NCBI GenBank assembly: GCA_963708715.1
Contig: CAVPSU010000001.1
Coordinates: 1,612,001 to 1,676,000, forward strand
DNA: 64,000 nt
Reading direction: 5' to 3'
Source: DAIOEK01 sp963708715
Lineage (GTDB): Bacteria > Chloroflexota > Anaerolineae > Anaerolineales > Anaerolineaceae
Shown: positions 35,977-44,434 of the stretch, in pieces
Layout: each line of letters starts with the position of its first letter
How positions within the stretch are numbered: position 1 is the stretch's first letter
Position numbers and translations under genes: made by a program
Notes under the pieces: generated by a model
What the model was told of the DNA's origin: nothing
Database searches by the model: none
Seen by the model: the letters and a program-made list of their open reading frames with translations, nothing else

Positions 35977-36888
35977 ATGGCCGTACTTGAAGAGAAGAAA
36001 AAGGATTTCCGCAGTTTTATCCAGAAGGCAGGATTAGATTTCAGCCGGCAGAATGCCAAAGATTATCTGTTCATTCTGGCAGGGGCGTTGGTCCAGGCGC
36101 TGGCCATGCGTTTATTCCTGGTTCCCGGACAGCTTGTCAGTGGCGGGATCAGCGGCGTAGCCCAGTTGATCAACCATTATTCGGCTCTGCCAATCGGTTT
36201 GATGGTCTTTTTCGGTAACTTGCCGCTTTTCCTGCTAGGATGGCGATACCTGGGAGGGCCGCGTTTTGTTGCTCGGACCGGGGTTGCTATTGCAGCTTTC
36301 TCGTTCCTGACAGATGCCCTGGTCTGGTTTATCCCACCGGCGGGGCTCACACACGATCTCGTCCTCAATTCGCTATACGGTGGTCTCATGCTGGGGGTCG
36401 GGTTGGGTTTGGTCTACCGTGGGCGGGGAACCAGTGGGGGCAGCGATATCCTAGGTCGGATCCTGAACCATCGGTTTGGGATCTCCATCTCCCAGGCGTA
36501 CCTGGCTACCGATTCAATTGTCGTATTGGCTGCGGGATTCGTGTTTGGTTGGGAATTTGCCTTATATGGTCTGGTGATGATCTACGTTAGCGGTCTGGCT
36601 GCGGAAGTGACCACGGAAGGCAGCAGCGTGTTCCGAACAGCCATTATTGTGACTCACTTTCCGCAGGATGTGGCTCAGAAGATCATGACCGAAATGGAGC
36701 GGGGGGTCACGTTTTTATCCGGGCGGGGAGCGTATACTGACACGGAAAGGGATGTGATCTATTGTGTTGTATCACGATCCGAAGTGAGCACCCTCAAATC
36801 GGTTGTGAGAGAGATGGACCCGAAGGCGTTCATGGTGATAGGGGAAGCACATGAGGCGATGGGTGAGGGATTCCGCCCATTGAAATAA
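35977..36888 (+). CDS. YitT-family membrane protein (DUF161 + DUF2179)
   Basis: 303 aa. About five to six membrane segments (residues ~25–210) form the YitT region (LVPGQLVSGGISGVAQLINH, GLVYRGRGTSGGSDILG). The C-terminal ~80 residues are the soluble DUF2179 domain (GVTFLSGRGAYTDTERDVIYCVVSR). The transport or sensing role of the family is unproven. There is a good ribosome site (CAGGAGAG). It ends four bases from the convergent YhhN gene. Confidence 0.9.
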   Translation: MAVLEEKKKDFRSFIQKAGLDFSRQNAKDYLFILAGALVQALAMRLFLVPGQLVSGGISGVAQLINHYSALPIGLMVFFGNLPLFLLGWRYLGGPRFVARTGVAIAAFSFLTDALVWFIPPAGLTHDLVLNSLYGGLMLGVGLGLVYRGRGTSGGSDILGRILNHRFGISISQAYLATDSIVVLAAGFVFGWEFALYGLVMIYVSGLAAEVTTEGSSVFRTAIIVTHFPQDVAQKIMTEMERGVTFLSGRGAYTDTERDVIYCVVSRSEVSTLKSVVREMDPKAFMVIGEAHEAMGEGFRPLK

Positions 36889-36892
36889 ACCT

Positions 36893-37570
36893 CTACAATA
36901 AAACATGATTCTGGCTGACGATGCCTGCTATGAGGATTATCTGTCCCAGATGGTAGGTGATCCGTACCAGCAGCCTGGCATTATGGAATGGTTTCACAAA
37001 GCGATCAAAGCCTAACAAACTATCGGAAACGAAAAATAGCAGGGCACCGATAGTCACCATCCAGGCAGCGGATAGATCCCAGGCATCCCGGAAGAGGGTC
37101 GAGACACCAGATAACAGCATCACTATCAGTCCAAGACCATACAATGCCAGGGGAAAACGTGCCCGCAGTGTGCCGATCATTCGCATGAAGCCAAACCGAA
37201 TCTTGCAAAACAAAGAAATGGCGGCTAGGACAACCAATGTCACAACTGCAAGTGATGGGAGTGAGAACGGCAATGGAGTCTGGTTGAGACCAACTATATA
37301 CGAAACGTGAGCCAGCAAAAATGAGAACAATCCGGCCAGGAAGAAACGCCCGGGCAGCATTAACCAGATATCTCCCGCGAGGGAAAATACAATCCCAAAT
37401 CCGAAGAAGAGACTGAAACCTCGAAAGTTGGTCTCTAAATACAACCAGAGAAACAGGATCACCATGACTAATGGCTTGGTGATGTATTTTAGCCGGGCTT
37501 TCTGGGTGAAAACCACCAACCAGTCCATGGTCGAACAGAACAATGCCAGCACGATTCCCCCCACGAACAT
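36893..37570 (-). CDS. YhhN-family membrane protein (lysoplasmalogenase-like)
   Basis: 225 aa with about seven to eight membrane segments. The family motifs are present: FSLAGDIWLML (with the conserved Asp) and FFVSDSLLGFDRF. Eukaryotic TMEM86B relatives hydrolyse lysoplasmalogens; bacterial members may act on ether lipids, but this is not shown here. It starts three bases after era and is probably co-transcribed with it. Confidence 0.82.
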   Translation of the reverse strand: MFVGGIVLALFCSTMDWLVVFTQKARLKYITKPLVMVILFLWLYLETNFRGFSLFFGFGIVFSLAGDIWLMLPGRFFLAGLFSFLLAHVSYIVGLNQTPLPFSLPSLAVVTLVVLAAISLFCKIRFGFMRMIGTLRARFPLALYGLGLIVMLLSGVSTLFRDAWDLSAAWMVTIGALLFFVSDSLLGFDRFVKPFHNARLLVRITYHLGQIILIAGIVSQNHVLL

Positions 37571-37573
37571 CGG

Positions 37574-38497
37574 TTAATCCTTATTCTCTGACTGGTAACC
37601 CAGCTGGCGAAGGGCGTTCGGATCATTGCGCCAGTTCTTCTGTACCTTTGCCCTGAGCTCCAGGTACACCTTTCGACCGGTCAGGTTTTCAATCTCTTTC
37701 CTGGCAATTGTGCCAATCTCTTTGATCATCTGTCCGCCTTGCCCGATGACGATGCCTTTTTGGGATTCCCTCTCTACAAATAATGTGGCCGAGATCCTGG
37801 CGAAGGTATCGCCTTCATCATTATATTCATCCAGCCGGACAGCCACCGCATGCGGTACTTCATCCTTTAAACTACGTAAGACAGCTTCGCGGATGAGGTC
37901 AATGGCGATCTCCCGCTCATACAGGTCTGTGACCTGGTCGGGATCGAAATAGCGAACCCCTTCCGGCAGAAAGCTGCTCACTTTCTCCAGCAGCACCCCG
38001 GTCTCACTTCCTCTCAAGGCAGAGATAGCCATCGTCTGAGCAGATGGAAACAGAGCATGGTAGGCTTCGGTTCGAATTTGAAGCAACGATTCTTTCAGCA
38101 GATCGATCTTATTCAAGACCAACAAAACAGGCGGAAGAGAAGGGATATCGTTTAAATAGCCAGCCACCAGCTCATCTTCCTTGTGGGGTGGGCTTGATAC
38201 GTCTACCAGCCAGACGATCACATCCGCGTCCTGAAGTGTGTCCAGGGCGATCTGGTTCATATATTCGCCGAGTTTGTGGAGGGGTTGATGGATACCAGGC
38301 GTATCCATCAAAATCAGTTGCATGGTCTCGGAAGTAAGGATGCCCAACTGACGGCGGCGGGTCGTCTGCGGACGGGGTGACACAGGAGCGATCTTCTGGT
38401 TCAATAATGTGTTGACAAGGGTGGATTTTCCCACGCTGGGACGTCCTACGATGGCGGCGTAACCGCTGCGAAAAGTAGCAGGTTGATTTGATTCCAT
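37574..38497 (-). CDS. era: GTPase Era
   Basis: 307 aa. An N-terminal GTPase domain (G1 GRPSVGKST, G3 DTPGIHQP, G4 NKID) and a C-terminal KH RNA-binding domain (GIVIGQGGQMIKEIG) identify Era, which binds 16S rRNA during small-subunit assembly. On this strand TATAAT (38505–38510) sits seven bases before the ATG at 38497 with no ribosome site, predicting a leaderless message. It leads the era–yhhN pair. Confidence 0.96.
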   Translation of the reverse strand: MESNQPATFRSGYAAIVGRPSVGKSTLVNTLLNQKIAPVSPRPQTTRRRQLGILTSETMQLILMDTPGIHQPLHKLGEYMNQIALDTLQDADVIVWLVDVSSPPHKEDELVAGYLNDIPSLPPVLLVLNKIDLLKESLLQIRTEAYHALFPSAQTMAISALRGSETGVLLEKVSSFLPEGVRYFDPDQVTDLYEREIAIDLIREAVLRSLKDEVPHAVAVRLDEYNDEGDTFARISATLFVERESQKGIVIGQGGQMIKEIGTIARKEIENLTGRKVYLELRAKVQKNWRNDPNALRQLGYQSENKD

Positions 38498-38533
38498 GGA
38501 ATTGATTATAGTGTACGTTTGGACGACTTGTGA

Positions 38534-39058
38534 TTACAGCATCCGGGCGCCTTCCAGGTGGAGGAGCGCCGCTTTAGTTTCTATACCGCGAGGACCGGAG
38601 TAACCCTGCAATTTGCCATCCTTACCCACCACCCGATGGCAGGGAATGATAACCGGTATCGGATTGCGAGCCATCGCAGTACCTACCGCCCTGGCTGTGG
38701 CAAACGGTTTACCCAGCTCTATAGCAATGTCGCCGTAAGTGCGGGTCCGACCGTATGGGATAGCGTTACACAGCTGAAGGGCATCCCGGTAAAAACCATG
38801 AACAACCTCCCAATCGATCGGTAAGTCGAATCGGGTCAGCGATCCGTCCAGATAGTCTTGAATTTGTGCCATGGCTTCATGCAACAAGCGTGAATGGGTA
38901 ACCGTCTTTGATACGGCTGATTGCGTGGCTGAAATAAAATCCAACCTTGAGATGCCATTTTTATTGGCATGGATGGTGATCGTTCCAATGATGGGCAGGT
39001 CAGTGAGGGTCAATGATTCTTCAACAGGGACGATTTCACCAGAGATACGATTGCTCAT
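38534..39058 (-). CDS. ogt: Methylated-DNA–protein-cysteine methyltransferase
   Basis: 174 aa repair protein that takes alkyl groups from O6 of guanine onto its own cysteine. The active-site motif IIPCHRVVGKDG and the DNA-binding helix (YGDIAIELGKPFATARAVG) are clear. The start is taken as the ATG at 39058; TACGAT on this strand (39065–39070) is six bases upstream, so it is likely leaderless. An alternative upstream TTG/ATG (to 39094) adds residues that are not conserved. Confidence 0.92.
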   Translation of the reverse strand: MSNRISGEIVPVEESLTLTDLPIIGTITIHANKNGISRLDFISATQSAVSKTVTHSRLLHEAMAQIQDYLDGSLTRFDLPIDWEVVHGFYRDALQLCNAIPYGRTRTYGDIAIELGKPFATARAVGTAMARNPIPVIIPCHRVVGKDGKLQGYSGPRGIETKAALLHLEGARML

Positions 39059-39403
39059 AGGTATATCGTATACCAAGCGTAGGGTAAGCGTCAAGTATCC
39101 AGGACTATCAGCGAGTATATTGATATCAAAGGGCGACTTCTCTTCTTCTCCTCCTTAAACTGAGTGCCGGGGTCGGCGTCCCCGGCACTCACCATTTCCC
39201 ATACATATAAAAACTCATACCAAATTTTCGACGATTTGTCCTGTTTTTGACTTGTGCTCGACAAAAGTATCTACTATGATATAAGAGCCTTGTGGATCGG
39301 TTGCCCCCCTCAACCGGTCGGCAAGGCACTTTCGTTTTATTACCTTGAGTGTGATGAAGTGTAGTACACTTAATTGCATTTATTTCTCGATGGAGGGATC
39401 GCG
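39059..39403 (+). other. Intergenic region with structured leader of the phosphoribosyltransferase gene
   Basis: A perfect 12-bp stem, TGAGTGCCGGGG / CCCCGGCACTCA (39161–39172, 39180–39191), lies first. A promoter follows: TTGTGC (39252–39257), 17 bases, TATGAT (39275–39280). Its predicted start (about 39287) opens a nested hairpin: GCCTTG (39287–39292) pairs with CAAGGC (39322–39327) and CGGTTG (39298–39303) with CAACCG (39311–39316), followed by a T-rich stretch. A third short hairpin, AAGTGT-AGT-ACACTT, comes near 39358. No known riboswitch class was recognised. Confidence 0.5.
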
Positions 39404-39958
39404 ATGGCGCCTGACAAAAAATTCTATTCCGTTGAGGTCGCGGGAATTAAACGAGAACTGGCTTTATTCGAAATCAAACCCGGTTTACGTATAGCCATTC
39501 TCAATATTCTTGGAGATACTGAGCTGGTGCAGAGTTGCGCTAAAGCCCTCACGGAGAAGTTGGCATTCACAGAATACGATATCTTAGTCACAGCGGAAAC
39601 AAAATCTATCCCACTAGCGTACGCTTTGAGTGTTGAGACCAACAAGCCGTACGTGATCCTGCGAAAGACCTACAAGCCATACATGGGAAATGCCATTCAA
39701 GCAGAGACATTATCCATTACGACCGGTCAACCACAGACACTCTTCCTGGATGAAAAAGACCGTGCGATGATGGTTGGGAAAAAGGTAGTGATCGTGGATG
39801 ATGTGATCAGCACTGGATCCACCCTGCAGGGGATGCGGCTGCTCATCCAAAAGGCTGGAGCTCAGATCGTAGCAGAAGCGGCCATATTCACTGAAGGGGA
39901 AAGGGCTAAATGGCGTGAGATCATCTCACTTGGACATTTGCCCGTCTTTACTGATTAG
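39404..39958 (+). CDS. Adenine-phosphoribosyltransferase-like protein
   Basis: 184 aa. The PRPP-binding motif VVIVDDVISTGST is intact, and the layout (ILVTAETKSIPLAYALS, then a flexible loop region, then PRPP site) follows type I phosphoribosyltransferases related to adenine PRTases. It could make a purine nucleotide or be a regulator of that fold. The start at 39404 has a strong ribosome site (TGGAGGG, 39391–39397); the TTG at 39374 lacks one. Its 3' end overlaps galK (convergent) by 11 bases. The leader is highly structured. Confidence 0.8.
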   Translation: MAPDKKFYSVEVAGIKRELALFEIKPGLRIAILNILGDTELVQSCAKALTEKLAFTEYDILVTAETKSIPLAYALSVETNKPYVILRKTYKPYMGNAIQAETLSITTGQPQTLFLDEKDRAMMVGKKVVIVDDVISTGSTLQGMRLLIQKAGAQIVAEAAIFTEGERAKWREIISLGHLPVFTD

Positions 39959-41102
39959 TACGAACGCGAACCCCGTCACTGGGATTACATTTGAATATAT
40001 TGGCTATTCGACCGGTCACCTTCTGGTAACCGGTTTTTAATGCCCGCATGAATGACTCACTGTATTCTTCCGTAACCAGATTGACGGTACAGCCGCCGAA
40101 GCCGGCGCCTGTCAGCCGGGCGCCCAGACAGCCCGGTAAATTGGATGCAATATTCACCAGATGATCCAACTCTGGCAGGCTCACCTCATACAGGTCGCGC
40201 AGACTGTTGTGGCAGTCGAACATTAACTGTCCGAAACCCGCTGCATCGCCATGGGTAAGAAGAGGAATAGCCCGGTCCACCCGCTCACATTCTTCGACGA
40301 TATGGCGGGCATGCTTGTCAGCGGGGGAAGGAAGCAGATGCATGAATTGCCGGAATTGTTCGCTGGTTACATCCCGCAGAGCCGAAATACCGGGGAGTTC
40401 TTGGGATAGAATACTAACTGCCAATTCGCAATCTGCCCGGCGTTGATTGTACGCGGAGTTGTTCAAGGTTCGCGGCAGGCGGGAATCAGCAATAATGATG
40501 ACCGTCTTTTTTGGCAGTGGTACAGCCTGCCATTCCAATGTCCGGGTGTTAAGCAGAAGTGCATGTCCAGCCTTACCCATACCTGATGCGAACTGATCCA
40601 TGATCCCACAATTGACACCCACAAACTCATTTTCCGCCCTCTTTGCCGCTTTCACCAGGTCCATGGTCAGGAACGGATTACCAGCCAGATAATTCCAGGC
40701 AGCTGCGAAAGCCATCTCTACTGCGGCGGAAGAGCTTAAGCCAGAACCAATTGGCAAGTCAGACGTGATCACACCCTCCAAACCGCCAATCGGCAATCCT
40801 GTCTTTTGTAATGACCAGGCGACTCCAGCCGGGTAGGCAGCCCAGTTGGGAACGGTATGGTGATCCCCTGATTTAAATTCGTCCAGATGCTCCAGATTGA
40901 AACTGGCATGTTCATAGCCAAAATCGATGGCGGTCAGCGAAATCATGGGTTCTTTTTTGGGACGGAAGTAGAGCTTGACGGTTCGATCAATGGCCACCGG
41001 TAAGACCGGGCCATCATTGTAATCCACATGTTCTCCCAGCAGATTCACCCGACCAGGGGCTTCAGAAACAAACGGAAATTGTGTTAGATCAATCTGTTCC
41101 AT
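39948..41102 (-). CDS. galK: Galactokinase
   Basis: 384 aa GHMP kinase that phosphorylates galactose at C1. Signatures: APGRVNLLGEHVDYNDG (substrate), PIGSGLSSSAAVEMA (ATP loop) and LTGAGFGGCTVNLV near the C terminus. I start it at the ATG at 41102, giving the usual short lead before PGRVNLLGEH; an ATG at 41138 would add 12 residues inside the GIY-YIG gene. It overlaps that gene by 14 bases and is the last of a four-gene minus-strand run. Galactose could enter through the ChvE/Ggu-type importer. Confidence 0.93.
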   Translation of the reverse strand: MEQIDLTQFPFVSEAPGRVNLLGEHVDYNDGPVLPVAIDRTVKLYFRPKKEPMISLTAIDFGYEHASFNLEHLDEFKSGDHHTVPNWAAYPAGVAWSLQKTGLPIGGLEGVITSDLPIGSGLSSSAAVEMAFAAAWNYLAGNPFLTMDLVKAAKRAENEFVGVNCGIMDQFASGMGKAGHALLLNTRTLEWQAVPLPKKTVIIIADSRLPRTLNNSAYNQRRADCELAVSILSQELPGISALRDVTSEQFRQFMHLLPSPADKHARHIVEECERVDRAIPLLTHGDAAGFGQLMFDCHNSLRDLYEVSLPELDHLVNIASNLPGCLGARLTGAGFGGCTVNLVTEEYSESFMRALKTGYQKVTGRIANIFKCNPSDGVRVRTNQ

Positions 41103-41355
41103 AAGGATTCGACCGGACCAATTTTTGTTTCTGATCATGTGATAGCCGTTTGATTTTCAATTCCCGCTTCATTGCTTCAGAACGGCTTGGTTGTATTTCT
41201 AGATAAACCAGTGTAACCGGGCGGTGCATCCGGGTGTATTTGGATCCGACACCCCTATTATGTTGCTTTTCGCGACGGAGCGGATCAGTGGTCCACCCCG
41301 TGTAATATGTGCCGTCGGCGCACGAAAGAATGTAACAAAAGAAGGCAGTCTCCAT
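41089..41355 (-). CDS. GIY-YIG nuclease-fold protein (UPF0213-like)
   Basis: 88 aa, about the size of stand-alone GIY-YIG domains. The motif appears as CYILSCADGTYYTGWTTD, with conserved Arg (PLRREKQHN) and the downstream Glu (EAMKRELKIKRLS). Members are thought to act in DNA repair or recombination, without firm evidence. It is packed between a TyrA-like gene (9 bases upstream) and galK (14-base overlap). Confidence 0.88.
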   Translation of the reverse strand: METAFFCYILSCADGTYYTGWTTDPLRREKQHNRGVGSKYTRMHRPVTLVYLEIQPSRSEAMKRELKIKRLSHDQKQKLVRSNPYGTD

Positions 41356-41364
41356 GGGTGAGAC

Positions 41365-42351
41365 CTATTTCTTCTTTTTGCCTAGACCGAAGAGTTGACT
41401 AAACCGCTCGCTCATGCTGGGAATCTCCACTTTGGGTTGATTCTGGAAATCCCATTCACCAGTTTGTCTGTTCGATTGGACTTTCAATACCTGTTCAAGG
41501 TTATCTTTCCAGCGGGTATTCAATTCTTCTTCTTTGTCCTCAACTATATGCTGGCGAATGGTTTGAAGCTCATCCACGAGGAGGTCGATCCAGTAAGCCA
41601 GATTCGTCTTATTCGCGACATAATCAACAGCGGGTTCGTTGCTATTTCCAGAAAGATAAATTGGCGCGGTGGCATTGAAAAAACCGCGATCGGTTAAACG
41701 GCGTGATTCGCGCCACCCAGCCTGTTCTGACACCACTCGAATGAGTGCAGATGCGAGAATTTCTGGTAATTGTTGTGTGGAAGTGCGGAGACCATCCAAT
41801 TCGACCGGTTCCGTAAAGACGAGACCGGTTTTAAGCATGGTTGCGAGTGATTCTGCCAGCTCCACGGCATCGGCAGAAGATTCTTTCGTGGCTGAGATAA
41901 AAAGGATCCCTCCCTGAAAGAAATCGGGTTTGGCTGCATCGGCGCTCAGTGTGATCTCGTTCAGATGAGTGGGGTTCACCGTCAGACCCAGGTTCACGTG
42001 ATGGGCGAATTTTGGAGCGATCTGCATCAGCTCTTGATTGAATAATTGGGCTGAGCAGCCTACATCGAACAAGTATTGGGCATCCGTCAGATCGGGTGAG
42101 ATAGTCTTGAGTGTGGCTATGGATTCGGCAGTAGGCTCGCAGAGCAGGATCAGGTCTGCATTGGCAACTACAGTTGGCAGATTTCGTTCGACCCGGTCGA
42201 CCGCCCCGAGTTTTTGGGCAATTTTCGCGCGGTCAAAATCCTGATCCAAACCGGTGCGGGTGACTTTCTCTTTATACTCGCCTAATGCCAGACCAATGGA
42301 TGAGCCGATGATGTCCAGTCCGATGATCGTGATATTAAAGGTCATAGTCAT
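41365..42351 (-). CDS. TyrA-like NAD(P)-binding protein with altered motifs
   Basis: 328 aa. An N-terminal Rossmann fold (ITIIGLDIIGSSIGLALGEY) and TyrA-like helical C-terminal half suggest prephenate dehydrogenase ancestry. The glycine motif reads GLDIIG rather than GLGLIG, and the usual catalytic HPMAG segment is not visible where GLTVNPTHLNE stands. A charged tail (QLFGLGKKKK) is extra. A real prephenate dehydrogenase seems unlikely; a related oxidoreductase or a non-enzymatic protein is possible. It overlaps the site-2 protease gene by four bases. Confidence 0.65.
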   Translation of the reverse strand: MTMTFNITIIGLDIIGSSIGLALGEYKEKVTRTGLDQDFDRAKIAQKLGAVDRVERNLPTVVANADLILLCEPTAESIATLKTISPDLTDAQYLFDVGCSAQLFNQELMQIAPKFAHHVNLGLTVNPTHLNEITLSADAAKPDFFQGGILFISATKESSADAVELAESLATMLKTGLVFTEPVELDGLRTSTQQLPEILASALIRVVSEQAGWRESRRLTDRGFFNATAPIYLSGNSNEPAVDYVANKTNLAYWIDLLVDELQTIRQHIVEDKEEELNTRWKDNLEQVLKVQSNRQTGEWDFQNQPKVEIPSMSERFSQLFGLGKKKK

Positions 42352-42992
42352 ACTCCGATTAGCAGACGAAAGAGAGCGGTCAACGGTGGTCCCATGATTG
42401 CATTCAGTATATCAACTCCACCGAGCCTACCTAACATGATCAATCCAAGCAGGATAATTGGCCCATATGGGCGGATCGTATCCATGAAGCGGGCGCCCCC
42501 GGAAGGCAGAAGGGAATACAATACTTTTTCCCCATCCAAAGGAGAAATAGGTATCAAATTGAAAAGCAAGAGCGCGATATTGAGAAAAATGAAATCCAAA
42601 AGAAAATCTGAGATACTCGGAAAAAATATGGACGGGCTGGGAGCGTAACTCACCAGGTTCAATCGAAACGGGATTGCCGCCAGTATAGCCAATAACATAT
42701 TGGAGACAGGTCCCGCCAATGAGACGATCATATTCGCGGAAGGAGATTTTCGTTCCAATGTATAAGGATTGACAGGGACAGGTTTCGCCCAACCAAAACC
42801 GGCTACCAAAAGCATCAATGAACCGATAATATCCAGATGTGCCAGTGGATTGAGAGTCAATCGTCCAGCCCGGGCAGCAGTATCGTCCCCATATTTATAC
42901 GCAGTCCAGGCATGAGAGAACTCATGGACAGTGAAAGCGATTAATAATGTAATGATTCGGGAGATCAGGGTCGCAGGAGTGAGGTTAAACAT
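42348..42992 (-). CDS. Site-2 protease family (M50) membrane metalloprotease
   Basis: 214 aa, about five to six membrane segments. The zinc motif is HEFSHAW in the first membrane helix and the third ligand lies in NLIPISPLDGEKVLY. Small M50 proteins of this kind lack PDZ domains; some cleave membrane-bound regulators, but a target is not evident. I start it at the ATG at 42992; a TTG at 42998 is an alternative. TATAAT on this strand (43004–43009) is 11 bases upstream, and the divergent DUF951 gene has its own -10 box only 12 bases away. Confidence 0.88.
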   Translation of the reverse strand: MFNLTPATLISRIITLLIAFTVHEFSHAWTAYKYGDDTAARAGRLTLNPLAHLDIIGSLMLLVAGFGWAKPVPVNPYTLERKSPSANMIVSLAGPVSNMLLAILAAIPFRLNLVSYAPSPSIFFPSISDFLLDFIFLNIALLLFNLIPISPLDGEKVLYSLLPSGGARFMDTIRPYGPIILLGLIMLGRLGGVDILNAIMGPPLTALFRLLIGV

Positions 42993-43003
42993 AGGCAAAA
43001 ATG

Positions 43004-43027
43004 ATTATAACATGCGGATGATATAAT
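43004..43027. promoter_or_regulatory. Back-to-back -10 boxes of a divergent leaderless promoter pair
   Basis: TATAAT on the minus strand (43004–43009) and TATAAT on the plus strand (43022–43027) lie 12 bases apart. The plus box is six bases before a GTG start (43034). Polymerases could not occupy both at once, so the two genes may compete for transcription. Confidence 0.5.
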
Positions 43028-43033
43028 GATTTT

Positions 43034-43243
43034 GTGCTGCCCGATCTTAAAATTAATGACCTTTTGCTTCTACGAAAATCACACCCGTGTGGAGGATTCA
43101 CCTGGAAGGTTGTCAGGTTGGGGGCGGATATCGGTGTGGAATGCCAGACCTGCGGAAGAAGGGTGCTTATTCCCCGGCGCGATCTGGCCAAAAGGGTAAA
43201 GAAAAATTTGACCGGAGAGGTTGATGGAAACAAATCCCCATAA
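43034..43243 (+). CDS. DUF951-family protein
   Basis: 69 aa. The pattern LRKSHPCGGFTWKVVRLGADIGVECQTCGRRVLIPR matches the short DUF951 family, with a likely metal site from one early and two later cysteines. Function unknown; the family is broadly conserved in Gram-positive-like bacteria, often near ychF or DNA-segregation genes. The start is GTG at 43034, six bases after TATAAT, so the mRNA is predicted leaderless. It overlaps the next gene by 20 bases. Confidence 0.85.
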   Translation: MLPDLKINDLLLLRKSHPCGGFTWKVVRLGADIGVECQTCGRRVLIPRRDLAKRVKKNLTGEVDGNKSP

Positions 43244-44366
43244 ACGTCCACGTATCATCTTTCTTTTCTCTGATACTGGTGGCGGGCACCGTTCAGCCGC
43301 CGAAGCGATCATCGAAGCATTGGAATTAGATTATCCCCATCAGATTCAGACTGAGATGATCGACATCTTCAAGAGCTACGCGCCGACACCCCTCAAATAT
43401 GCGCCCCAGTTTTACCCTCCCATCTCAAAAATGCCGGATGTCTGGGCTTTTGGTTACCATATTTCTGACGGGCAAAAAAGAACCTCCGCTTTCAATTCAT
43501 TCCTCTGGCCATATATCCGCCGGGCAACCCGTAAACTGGTTCGCGAGAATCCAGCAGATCTGATCGTATCTGTCCACCCACTAGCAAACAGCCCGGTCTT
43601 ACGCGCTATGAAAGATTCACCACAGCCTTTTATGACTGTCGTGACAGATATGGTTTCCACGCACGCGTTCTGGTACGATGAGAAAGCGGACTTGGTGATC
43701 GTCCCCACCCAGGAAGCAAAGGAAAGGGGCATTTGTTATGGTGTGGATCCGGATAAGATCCGGGTGGTCGGGTTACCTGTAGCCCAACGCTTTTGCCATC
43801 CACCATCCGATCGTCAGGCTCTCCGCGCCAGCCTGGGGTGGGCTCATGATAAACCTGTGGTTCTGCTAATCGGCGGCGGAGAGGGGATGGGTCCCCTGGA
43901 GATGGTCGCGAACGCCATCGATCAAGCCGGCTTGGATACTGCATTGGCTGTTGTCTGTGGTAGAAACCATTCCGCCAGGGTCCGTTTGGAGTCAAAGCCA
44001 TGGCATATTCCTGCATCCGTGTATGGCTTCGTCCGGAATATGCCTGACCTCATGGCGGCGGCAGACATTTTGGTTACCAAAGCCGGTCCGGGAACCATCA
44101 GCGAGGCGTTCATCGCAGGGCTGCCTATGATCATTTATTCCCGAATGCCTGGACAGGAAGATGGGAATGTTTTCTATGTGATCAACCACAAAGCAGGGGT
44201 TTGGGCTCCTCATCCAGATCGGGTGGTAGCCACCCTCAAAGGATGGATCCAGCATCCGGATACCCGGTTGAAAGCCGTGGAAGCCTGTAAACGCCTGGCT
44301 AAACCGAACGCGTCCAGAGATATTGCGCGGATCATTGCCGGAAAGGTTGGCATTGACCATAAATGA
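43224..44366 (+). CDS. MGDG-synthase-like processive glycolipid glycosyltransferase
   Basis: 380 aa, GT-B fold. The N-terminal segment FLFSDTGGGHRSAAEAIIEALE is the signature of MGDG synthase/UgtP-type enzymes, which add hexoses to diacylglycerol. The C-terminal domain has a donor-binding region (VTKAGPGTISEAFIAGLPMI) like MurG. The product is probably a membrane glycolipid. It could instead act on another lipid acceptor. The start is the ATG at 43224 after GGAGAGG; a TTG at 43221 is adjacent. Confidence 0.87.
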   Translation: METNPHKRPRIIFLFSDTGGGHRSAAEAIIEALELDYPHQIQTEMIDIFKSYAPTPLKYAPQFYPPISKMPDVWAFGYHISDGQKRTSAFNSFLWPYIRRATRKLVRENPADLIVSVHPLANSPVLRAMKDSPQPFMTVVTDMVSTHAFWYDEKADLVIVPTQEAKERGICYGVDPDKIRVVGLPVAQRFCHPPSDRQALRASLGWAHDKPVVLLIGGGEGMGPLEMVANAIDQAGLDTALAVVCGRNHSARVRLESKPWHIPASVYGFVRNMPDLMAAADILVTKAGPGTISEAFIAGLPMIIYSRMPGQEDGNVFYVINHKAGVWAPHPDRVVATLKGWIQHPDTRLKAVEACKRLAKPNASRDIARIIAGKVGIDHK

Positions 44367-44434
44367 GCGTGGTTCATTCACCCAGTCAAGAAGGTTCCTT
44401 GCTCCGATTTTGACCGTATCGTATAATCCATCTT

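Noticed and set aside
39161..39191. Perfect 12-bp stem as a terminator
   Set aside because: No T-run on either side and it lies between genes that read away from it; kept only as part of the intergenic description.
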